64,000 nt of DNA from Schizophyllum amplum (lineage: Eukaryota > Basidiomycota > Agaricomycetes > Agaricales > Schizophyllaceae), in assembly GCA_007026445.1 (NCBI GenBank), contig VDMD01000012.1, forward strand, positions 496,001-560,000, in the 5' to 3' direction. The notes under the pieces are model-generated. The model saw only the letters and a program-made list of their open reading frames with translations. It was not told the DNA's origin and made no database searches. The position numbers were made by a program, and so were the translations under genes. Shown in pieces: positions 55,569 through 64,000 of this stretch (positions are counted from its first letter, which is position 1; every line of letters starts with the position of its first letter).

Positions 55569-57604
55569 GTGCCTGACAGCTGTCCGCTCAGCCTCAGGCT
55601 GTACGATTCTGCGTCGAGGTACGATCTGCTTCCGCGGATATTCTCGGTTTCTGTACTCACTCTCCACCCCTCTCCTTTTTAGGTACCTCAAATAACGCAT
55701 GCGCCACTGGGCCGCCGCGCACCAATTTGGGCTGGTACCTCGGACGATGAACCTGTTCGCATGCGCCAAGCGCGCCTGCGCCTGTATAGTATGCCACGGA
55801 CCTTTGTACATAATCCGTATGCCCGCCGCGTGTCGCCCATCGCTGTACACGACCGGTACAGGCGCCAGCGCAGCGCCCCGGGGTCGGTACGCCGACCCCC
55901 GGCGTCAGGCGGGCTGCGAGACGCGCGCCGGGCTGGAGACTAGTACCACACACGTCTCCGTAATGGACCCAGGGCGCGAGACGGCGCGTCCGTAATACAA
56001 CAGCTGCACTGTGACTACTCCATTGACGCGGCACAGGGCGGCGAGATGGCGTGAATGGGCGCCTCGCAGCTCTAGTGCCGTGCGCGTGTGTGACCGGACG
56101 ACCTATCGGTGAGTGCTCTTCGACCTATCGGATGCGGGCGTTTGACCATCGGACGCGTATCGCACGGCCGCGGTGGGGCGTCAATGCAATGCATTCAGCC
56201 CTCCGCCCATCTCACCTCCATGTCATTCGGCCTCATCAGCGTGTCATTCGATCCCGCCGCCATGTCATCGCTCTCTACTGCCCGTGAGTCCGGGTACATG
56301 ATCTTTCATTGTTGCGCAGCACTGCAGTGGTGCCACCAAGGCCCTTTGTCGGGCTATTCTACGCGACCGTGAAGGAGCAGAATTGCGCGCCAATCGCCTT
56401 GACGAAGCCCTCTATCCACGATCAAAGTTCGTCACCGCGTTGACAACAAGCGTGTTGCACCGAGGTGGGCGGTTTTTGCTCTAAATCCTGGTCGGATTGG
56501 GCTGCGCCATGATTAGGATGGCGGAGAGCATGATGAAGGTGCGGGGCGGTGTGCTTGCGAAGGACGATTAAGATGAGCATGTTCAGGCTTCTGGGAAGCG
56601 CTCGAGCTTCTTGGTGTGCACATCGCTTCCCCAGGCTTTCCCTCGAACGCGCATCAGCTGCTACGCAAAGCTGTGGACCCGCAAGGCCTCGCGTGAACGG
56701 TCTTGTTCCGCTCTCAATACCAAGTTATACATCCGATCTACTGCTACTGCAATACAGCCGGACCAAGGCGATATGCACAGCGACGAGGCGGCCAGGCTTC
56801 GAATGAATACAGACTTCTGGGAATGCGAGAGGCTTGCACGTGCGCAATGGCATGGACAAGCTACTACTGATTCAGACATGCGTTGTTCAAGCAAGACAAG
56901 CGCTCGCGCTGGCGTGAAGAGCAGACAGAGGTTGGGGTTCCGTGACAGGGCTTTGACTTGGTGAGACTTGGCGGCGGGCGCCACCGTCAGGATATCGCGT
57001 TGTGAGGCGGTTTAGATGATTTCGAGTCTGAGCCTTAGTGAATGCCAGGGGAGCCTCGGCAGAAACATGGGGTAAGGAAGCCATCGGATACACATCGAGG
57101 CTCGACAGGCAGGGACAGGTACGATATACACGTCGAGGTCGCTTATGCCCGCGAGTGGGTGGCTTGGGTGACCCATCGATGCTATTCTCGACCCCGCCGA
57201 CGACCTTTCAATTTCAGGGCGCTAAGTTGTATCCGCAATTATCTGTATCGCGGTACGTCAGACGCCGTGCTTTCGGAGTCGGCCCCAGTGATTGGAGAGA
57301 CAGAGAGGGACGCACAAGGTCACTCGGACCATCTGCCTCAGGACCGGACGCAGACGCCGACAGCCACCGTGTTCACGCATGGATAAATACATACAAATAG
57401 GCGCACCCACAGGCGCCTTGTTCGCCAAAATAGGCAATTCCATAATCAGTGGCATGACATCATGACACCTCGATCGCGCGCCCGCTTGGACGCTGCTTAC
57501 CCCGCACTCTTCCTCGCTCTGTGCTCTACCCTTTACCTGGACGTACACCAACACCACCGACATATACCACTACCACCGACATACACCGAAACCACCTAAG
57601 TATA
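55569..57604. other. 2-kb stretch with no gene recognised
   Basis: Short ORFs occur in all frames, mostly opened by non-ATG codons, and none shows a domain, signal peptide or consistent splice pattern. A loose repetition of gacctatcg/gaccatcgga occurs near 56098-56155. No transposon ends, tRNA or tandem repeats were seen. It may hold regulatory sequence or a diverged relic. Confidence 0.45.
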
Positions 57605-58051
57605 ATGAGCGAGCAGGACAAGCGCTACGCGGAGCAGGTCGAACCGCGCGCCATCGAGGCGGTTAACAAATTCGTCGGCGTGAGCGTCTAGCCCTTCCTT
57701 CGCGGCTGACGCGCGCCGACACAGGCGTCTCGCTTCCAGCAGGACCCGCAAGCCATGTATACGTTTGACGCGCCGCCGGACATGCCGCGCGCGGAGCTGT
57801 GTCGGGGGAAGAATTGTGTGACGGTGAGTTGGAGAGGGGATGAACACCTGAGGATGGAAGGACGAGGGTGCTGACGCTCTGTAGATTGACCTGTACTCAA
57901 CGAAGATGTTTGAGTGCATGCAGGTGCGCGTAGCGGTGGTCAGGAGAGACACCCGGCTCTGACGAGACTGCAGAAGCTAGGGTTCTACTGTGCGCTGCCC
58001 ATGGAGCCCGGCAGGACATACATGGAGTGCCGGCCATTGCCGAAGGCGTAG
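57605..58051 (+). CDS. Small cysteine-containing protein of unknown function
   Basis: Four exons with good GT-AG introns encode about 95 residues. MSEQDKRYAEQVEPRAIEAV and NKFVG are followed by ASRFQQDPQAMYTFDAPPDM, PRAELCRGKNCVT, IDLYSTKMFECMQ and KLGFYCALPMEPGRTYMEC, ending RPLPKA. Five Cys are spaced C-x4-C, then C, C and C, with no signal peptide. That could be a small metal-binding or disulfide fold (intermembrane-space type is possible but unproven). The precise exon phasing argues strongly for a real gene. I do not recognise the family. Confidence 0.66.
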
Positions 58052-58237
58052 CCCTAGGCTAGTTCATACTACTCTGGACGGAAGGAATTTCACAACTCGT
58101 AGGCGAGCACAATGGAACACAGGCAGTAAATTAATTATGCTCTAATGTATCGCATCCCCTCTCGCATAGCTTCACGCCGTGCGGCGGCTCGCATGACATG
58201 CAACAAACTCAAGAAATCCATCACTACACCTACCCTA

Positions 58238-60672
58238 TCACGTCCCCCGCCTGCTTCCCCACAAACCCAATCCCCAACTCCCCCGCTTCGCCAGCTCCGT
58301 CTGCTCCTCCGCCATCCGGTGCCGCATCTGCGCATACCTCAGCTCGTTGCTCGCGAGCTCGTACTCCAGCAGCAGCCGCCCGTCGCCGACGCGCTCTGCA
58401 CGTACTCGCTGTTCTTCCGCGCCACGGCGTGCTGGTACTGCCGCAGCTGCGCGTACTGCGTCTGCCGCTCGTCGAAGAGCACGTCCAGCTCCGTGCGCGG
58501 CTCTTCGAAGTGCGCGTTCTTGAGTTTCTTGCGCTTGCGCTCTTGCTATAACGAGGTGGGTGGTGAGCAACCGTTCCTGATGAGTGAGTGAGGGAGAACA
58601 TACTCGTTCGGCGTGCGGAACGTAGGTGCGGCAGTGCACAAAGAACGGATCCTTCATCAGGTCCTCATCGTCGTCCATCTTCACGTCGTGCGCCTCCGTT
58701 GTCGGAGCTGCGGATTCGGGCGGGACGACCTGCATGTCCGTCTCTTTCTTCGCGATGGAAGCCACCGGCAGGACAGCGGGAAGGTCCGCTCCCGGGAACG
58801 CAGCCGGCGCCGCAACAGGCGTGGACGAACCTGACGCCAGCGCGGGGGTCTGCGGCACACTCATCGACCCCGTGCGCGACATGGAGGGTTCAGCAGAGGG
58901 CATCGGGGGCCCTGTGAAGGACACGGAGGGTCCGGCGGAAAACAGCGCGGGCGAGTCCCGCCGCAGCGGGGACGGCGCGATGGGCGAGGGGAGCACGGGG
59001 GTGGCGGGTAGTGAGGGGGGTCGTGGCGGGAGCGAGGAGGGTCCAGCTAATGTCACGGAGGATGCGGATGGTACGGACGAAGCGGATGCCATAGAAGAAG
59101 AAGGCGCTCCGCGGTTCAGTCGAGGTCCTGTCGGAGGTCCTCGAGGTTGGGCCGGGAACGTGAATCCCCGCGGTTGGGACGGTGGGCCTGCGAGGCGGCC
59201 CTTGCCCTTGGAGGAATGGGAAGGGGGTGCAGGGAGCGGCGGGCTGACTTGTCGAGGCGGCAACTCGGACGATGTCTCGACTTTCGGCAGTTGTTGGGGC
59301 TCGGGAGAGGGAACTTGGGGAGGCGGCGAGGGAGCTCGGGGTGCTTGTACCTCTTGAGGTGGTTCGTCGACTTCCATTGGCTCCTCTTTGGGTTCATTTT
59401 TCGCGGGTGCAGGCGCGGGCTCGGGCGCAGGAGGCGCAGGCTCCGCCAGTTGTGTTGTAGAGGTGATGTAGACGTTGGCGGGCACCATTGTCGCTCTTGC
59501 CCAAGACGCCTTCTTCGGTCCGCGCGCAGGGTCTGGGGAGACGACTGGCGCGATATGGTTACTATATGCTTGCTTCACGACGTCAATATGGTTCGGAGGA
59601 ACGGACGGAGCAGGAGCAGAATACGGGGCTGGCGCAGGCTCGGGTTCAGTTAGCATAGGTGTAGGCTCAAGACTCGGCATCGACGACGGAGGCGCCATCT
59701 CCACGTCCTGTTTGCGCGCCATGACAGCAGGCGTCTCGGGAGGCGGCGTAGGTGAGCGTGGCGTGTAGTCCACGACCATAGGCTCTATAGGGCGATAGCG
59801 AGGACCGCGCGGTGGACCAGGACCAGGGGATCCATCTCTCCGACGCTGAGGAGAGTCCCATCGCGCCGGCTGCCTCCGACGACCTGGCAGCCGACTGGGA
59901 TGCGGAGGCGGCGGGCTGCGGCGCGGCGACCCAATGCGATGAATGAGCGGCGGCGGCGGCGAGGGAGGTTCTGGTTCAGAAACGACTTGACCGGCTTCGA
60001 GTTCGTCGTTGTCCGCAGGCGGGCGCTCGTACGAGTCGCGTTGGAACTTGGAGATGATCGGGCTACTCTCAGGGTAGCGGCTGCGGGAAGACGAGCGCGA
60101 GTGCGGGCGGTCGTGCTCGGCGCCGTAGCGACCCCGAGAGAACGAGGGGCTTTCTGGAGGGTGCGAGCTGCGTGGAGGGCTGGGGGTGCGTCGGCGGTAG
60201 TCTGGGGTTAGGTCAGTCGGGGTGCATTCGATCAATGCGCTGTGTACACGCCTGGTCGCCGATCATACATGGGTTCCCTACGTGGGGAGAGTTCGCGGTC
60301 ATACCTGCCCCGGTGAGGAGGAAAGTCGCGTGCTGGGGGCGGATAAGGGTCCCTGCGGTCGTCGAAACCGCGCGAAGGGCCTGAGTAGTATGGATCCCTC
60401 TCTTCGCGCCTAGGCGGCCGAGAGTCCGCGAAAGATGGACGGCCGAATCCCCTGCTGCGAGAGTTCTCCTGCCAGTCTCGGGGTGCGTAGTCGTCACGCG
60501 TGTCAGCGCGGTATGTGTCGGTGTCTCTGGAGAAACGGGGGTTGTACCCTCGCTCGCCGCGACCGCGACCGCGCCCGCGCCCTCCTCGAGGAGGCCGCGT
60601 ATCGTCCCGACCTCGAAACCCTCGTTCACCTCGCGGTTGGGAGTTGTCTGGGCGCGGCGGTAGGCCAGACAT
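58238..60672 (-). CDS. Proline/arginine-rich protein with RGG-like N-terminus and coiled-coil C-terminus
   Basis: Start MSGLPPRPDNSQPRGERG at 60672. An RGG/RG-type region (PRGGRGRGRGRGERGYNP) is followed by Arg/Asp/Tyr-rich repeats, Ser-Arg-Pro stretches (RTPSPPRSSHPPESPSFSRG), a very long Pro/Ala/Ser-rich part, and an acidic KMDDDEDLMKDPFFVHCRTY. The last exon is a charged helix: QERKRKKLKNAHFEEP, LDVLFDERQTQYAQLRQYQH, LLLEYELASNELRYAQMRHR. One missing base near 58390 separates the last two helices. Near 60240 either a GC-AG intron or another missing base is needed. It is likely an RNA-associated nuclear protein. No named family was recognised. Confidence 0.72.
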
Positions 60673-60792
60673 GCGCACGACTTTGGTTGGTTGAAATGAC
60701 GGCTCCGGGAAGAATACGATGCGCGTCTAAGCGCGCGGAAGGAAATAACAAAGAACGCGTCCGTATCCGGCATTCGCATTGTTCTCGCCGTC
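60673..60792. promoter_or_regulatory. Very short divergent promoter of the RGG-like gene and cyclin L
   Basis: Just 120 bp separate start codons at 60672 (minus) and 60793 (plus). The two transcripts almost certainly share control elements, and their 5' leaders may overlap. Confidence 0.5.
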
Positions 60793-61856
60793 ATGGCCGC
60801 GAATCACCAGCCACTGGCGTCCCTCGAGAACATCGAGAGCACGCCGTCGCGCGTGGATGGTATTCCGGAAGAACTCGAGGAGGACCTGCGCGCGTACGGG
60901 TGCAAGCTCATACACCAGGCTGGCATCCTCTTGAAACAGTGCGCGTCCACCAGACTTCTGGCGCGTTCGCCAGGCTTACAGGCGTCTACAGGAAACAAGT
61001 CGCGGTGGCATCGGCGCAGATCCTCTTCCAGAGGTTCTGGTTCGTGTCCTCGATGAAGCAGTATGGCATCGGGGTCCGTCTCTTGCGATTCCCCTGCCCG
61101 CTTTCCTGCTCACATACGCGCAGGACATCGGCATGGGCGCCCTCTTCCTCGCATCCAAGCTTGAAGAATGTCCCGTGCGCATGCGCGACATCATCAACGT
61201 CTACGATGTCCTGCTCCAGCGCGAGGCGCACTCCATCGGGCCCAAGAGCCACACACCGTTCAAGTGCTCCCCAATGAACTACTTTGGCACCACGTTCTAC
61301 GAACTCAAGGACGCGCTCGTGGTTGCAGAGATGCACCTGCTGAAACGACTCGGGTTCAACGTGCACGTCGTCCTACCCTATGGCACGCTCGTCAACTACC
61401 TGCGTGTGCTGGGCCTCACAAGCCGCCCAGACGCGGTCTCAAAGGCATGGGGATATCTCAACGACGCGTAAGTCTTAGCTTGCTCTTCTAATCCACCTTC
61501 AACCACCCCTTCAATCCCTCGCTCACGCGCCTTCCCTTCGCGTTGAATCTTACCTAACACATCCCTCCAGCCATCAAACCGCCGTCTACGCCCTTTACCC
61601 CGTCCCCACCATCGTTAGCGCCGCCATCCTCCTCACCACGCGTGACCTCAGCATTCCCCTCCCCTCCGAGCCGCCCAACGCCTGGTGGGAGCTCTTCGAC
61701 GCGGAGTGGATCGACCTCTGGAGCGTCTGCGGCTATGTGATGCGGCTGTACCGCAACAGGCCGGAGGGCGAGCGCGCGCGGCTGGCGGGCATGGTCAATA
61801 AGAAGGGCGTAAGGCAGTGGTTGGCGGACAACGCTGCTGGTGGGGCGTCGGGGTGA
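60793..61856 (+). CDS. Cyclin L-type cyclin (CDK11 partner, splicing/transcription)
   Basis: Start MAANHQPLASLENIESTPSR. The cyclin boxes read GIPEELEEDLRAYGCKLIHQ, then KQVAVASAQILFQRFWFVSS, GALFLASKLEECPVRMRDII, NVYDVLLQREAHSI, YELKDALVVAEMHLLKRLGF and VVLPYGTLVNYLRVLG. The second fold continues AWGYLNDAHQTAVYALYPVP, PPNAWWELFDAEWIDLWSVC and VMRLYRNRPEGERARLAGMV. It matches L-type rather than C-, T- or K-type cyclins. The metazoan RS domain is absent; the chain stops at NAAGGASG. Three introns, frame intact. Confidence 0.9.
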
Positions 61857-62563
61857 AAGAACGCGATTGCTTTGCTGGCCTCGAGAGCCACAGAAGAACG
61901 ACGAACAAGCCAGGACGATGTCCGCGGTGCAGGGCGCAGCCTGCTAATCTGCCCTCGCCACCCCTGCCAGGGCCGCCTTCGCGCGCTGCCTGAAGGTGTT
62001 CAGGCGGTTACGCTTGGCCATCACGGTTCGTCGATCTTCACCGCGACGTCCCCGGTCAGCACGGTGGCGTCCGAAGGTCCAGATGCTGCACTCTGAGCCA
62101 GATGGCCCGTCATCGTGACGCAGACGGTACGAGGCATATATATGTGGGAAGATTGAGGGCGACAGTACTTACACCGTGGAGAGAGAAGGTCGTAGACAGA
62201 TGCAATATGTATCTTCGGATCGATGTTCTGACCTTGCCACCCTTCAACTGAACCATCTCTGCTCTAAGATCTCCATCCAAGTTATGGGGCCAGAGTTACG
62301 TTCAAGAGACAAGAGGATAAGATTCAGTTGGGGGGATACAAGTACAGTTCGCAGAGCAATCGTACACAGGTCATACATCTAACAAGATACAGCTACTCCA
62401 GGCAGCGCGGTAGAGAATGACGAAGGGGCATCAAGACTGTATACAGCGCAATCCTGGTGGAAGTGCGAGTCAACAAAATGTCCATGGGCAGCAAGCGGAC
62501 GGAACTCACCTATTCGATCGACGCGTCTGAGGCTTCAATCCAAAACAACCTCAACCTCGGGCA
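61857..62563. other. Convergent 3' region between cyclin L and Argonaute 2
   Basis: About 700 bp between stop codons at 61856 (plus) and 62564 (minus). It holds both 3' UTRs. No gene, repeat or RNA was recognised. Confidence 0.5.
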
Positions 62564-64000
62564 TCAAAGGAAGTACATCATCTTCTCCAACCTGTGGTGT
62601 GTGCTGTGGAAGTGCTGACGCCATGCCTGCAGGTCCATGTTGTTCGTGCCGCTGTCGCTCTCGAAGTCGATGTCCGCGCAGTGGAAGGCGCCGCGCGCGC
62701 AGGCGAGCTGGAGAAGAGATGTAAGCACGAAGTCGCAGCTACTGGTGTTCTCTAGGACGGCAGCAGACACTCACGTCGGCGTCTGTGGAAGAAAGCCAGG
62801 AGGTCAGCGTGGTCGACTCATGGATGGTGGTGAATAGCTCACAATACACAGGGGAAGGGATGGAAACGGCGCGCGTCGCCTAAATTGATGAAGGTGAGTT
62901 AATGCAGTCCGCTACGTGTTGACTCGGCACCCACCTTCGCGTACGTGTGGCACAGATGGAAGGATATCTGCTTGACCCTGCGCACGGCTTAGTAACTATC
63001 GAAGTATCGAATAAGCTATGCTCACGGCTCGACGTCGAAGTTCCAGTTCTCGTCGTGCAAGACGACGTAGTGCGAGCTACGCGACGCTATATGGCATGCG
63101 TGAGCCTCACTAAGATCGTGCAAAATCAACGCTGCTCACTTCCTTGAATGGCCGAGTGGCTCTGCAGGAAGAAGTCGGGCGCGAACGGGCTGTTCAGGCC
63201 CCTGTCCGTGACGAAGCCGCTGCCAAGGTTGCCCGTTCTGTCACCGTCCTGTGGTGTCTTGGGGAAGAACACAACATGATGTCTGCACCACTCGTGTCAG
63301 AAAAAGATCGGGTGGACAGAGAACCTTGCATACCTCTTCCCGACAACAACGTAGGTCACGGTCGGGCCGGGCGCGTTGGGCGGTGCCAGCTTCTTCTGCT
63401 TGTACTCCACGAGCGCATCGTCAATACCAGCTGCATATATGATCAACAACTGTGGTACAAGGTTTCTGCATGAGCTCCTCTCACCCTTGAAGTCCTTGAC
63501 TTCCTGCGCGGCGACGTTCGCGAATTCGCCCTCGCTGATACCATCCCGGTAGAACACGATGCGTGTAGGGAAAAACTTGATGATCTTGCCCTCGCCATTG
63601 TTGCGGCTCACGAAGCCTCTGATAGCTTGATACGCATACGAGCGCATGTTCGCGATCGCCTCCGTTCGCGAGTCCTGGATGTCGTTGATGGCGCAGAATC
63701 GCGTTGCCTCAGAGTCGTGCGAATAGACGAGGCTGGTCATCGAGGGGCGCGACTGGCCCGGCGCGGGATGGCTGACGTCGGCACCTTTCACGAATCGTCA
63801 GCGAGTGATTAGAGTTAGTGATACGGCTACTCACCAACGACCATGTAGGGTGCTTTCTTGAGTATATCCATCGTCGGAGACTTCACCCGCACACAAGCTC
63901 CACCCAGGCGAGCATTCAGTCTGAGAACGCAGTGGTCAGGCTAGAGTGATAACATATAAACTGTCACGTACTTGATGCCGACATTGTTGAAATACTGGTT
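62564..64000 (-). CDS. Argonaute protein 2 (5' part outside the window)
   Basis: Reading leftwards from the window edge: NQYFNNVGIK, LNARLGGA, the PIWI Asp in MVVGADVSHPAPGQSRPSMT, the Glu in DSRTEAIANMRSYAYQAI, the second Asp in IVFYRDGISEGEFANV, then AGIDDALVEYKQKKLAPPN, HHVVFFPKTPQDGDRTGNL, NSPFAPDFFLQSHSAIQG, HVVLHDENWNFDVEP-type sequence, ISFHLCHTYAKATRAVSIPS and the fourth catalytic Asp in ADLACARGAFHCADIDFES. It ends RLEKMMYFL. The same DEDD tetrad and intron positions as Argonaute 1 indicate paralogues. Here the intron after DFK has a normal GT donor, where Argonaute 1 has GC. N-domain, PAZ and most of MID lie beyond 64000. Confidence 0.92.

Noticed and set aside
55569..57604. Transposon or retroelement remnant in the gene-free stretch
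   Set aside because: No reverse transcriptase, integrase or transposase strings, no terminal repeats and no target duplications could be seen.
58626..59357. 243-codon Gly/Glu-rich plus-strand ORF
   Set aside because: Antisense shadow of the Pro/Ala-rich region of the minus-strand gene.
1..64000. tRNA, rRNA, CRISPR or bacterial operon content
   Set aside because: No cloverleaf-forming stretch with tRNA box sequences, no spaced direct-repeat array and no Shine-Dalgarno-linked operons were noticed. The window is entirely fungal in character.

Overview
The window is a gene-dense stretch of a nuclear fungal genome, most likely an agaricomycete basidiomycete. Nearly every gene is cut by many short introns of about 45-60 nt with GT...CTGAC/CTAAC...AG signals. 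Coding regions are GC-rich, intergenic gaps are a few hundred bases, and the proteins are core eukaryotic ones together with white-rot-type glycoside hydrolases. No tRNA, rRNA, transposon or CRISPR array was recognised. Coordinates given for genes are whole coding spans with introns included; splice sites were read by eye.

Layout. 0-15 kb holds housekeeping genes: a LisH-CTLH protein cut by the window edge, chaperonin CCT4, UFD1, N-myristoyltransferase, the cohesin acetyltransferase ECO1, a small membrane protein, a mitochondrial SLC25 carrier divergent from the mitochondrial tRNA-modifying enzyme MTO1, and a small IF1-like protein. 16-36 kb is rich in cell-wall and polysaccharide functions: a membrane-anchored GH5 exo-1,3-glucanase, a secreted GH20 enzyme, a secreted GH55 exo-1,3-glucanase and a SMI1/KNR4 cell-wall regulator. 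The NuA4 scaffold EAF1 and a membrane-anchored aldehyde dehydrogenase are interspersed. 36-48 kb holds an AT-hook/SANT-like protein, a DUF1295 membrane protein, replication factor CDC45, mitochondrial ribosomal protein uL3m and the RNA polymerase I factor RRN6. 48-64 kb is framed by two Argonaute genes, one complete on + and one partial on -, facing each other. Between them lie mL49, cyclin L, a proline/arginine-rich protein and small genes of unknown function.

How the genes fit together. Several neighbours share short divergent promoters: carrier/MTO1, GH20/EAF1, uL3m/RRN6, mL49/proline-rich protein, and RGG protein/cyclin L. The two Argonautes both keep a DEDD slicer tetrad and share intron positions, which points to a duplicated RNA-silencing locus. 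This is the most interesting system in the window.

A caveat affects the whole annotation from about 28.8 kb onward. ALDH, GH55, SMI1, the AT-hook protein, CDC45, RRN6, the first Argonaute and the 58-60 kb gene each need one or more single-base corrections to stay in frame, nearly all of them a missing base in a short homopolymer. I saw none in the genes before 28.8 kb. Uncorrected sequencing or assembly error is the simplest explanation. GH55, with at least eight, could also be a decaying pseudogene.
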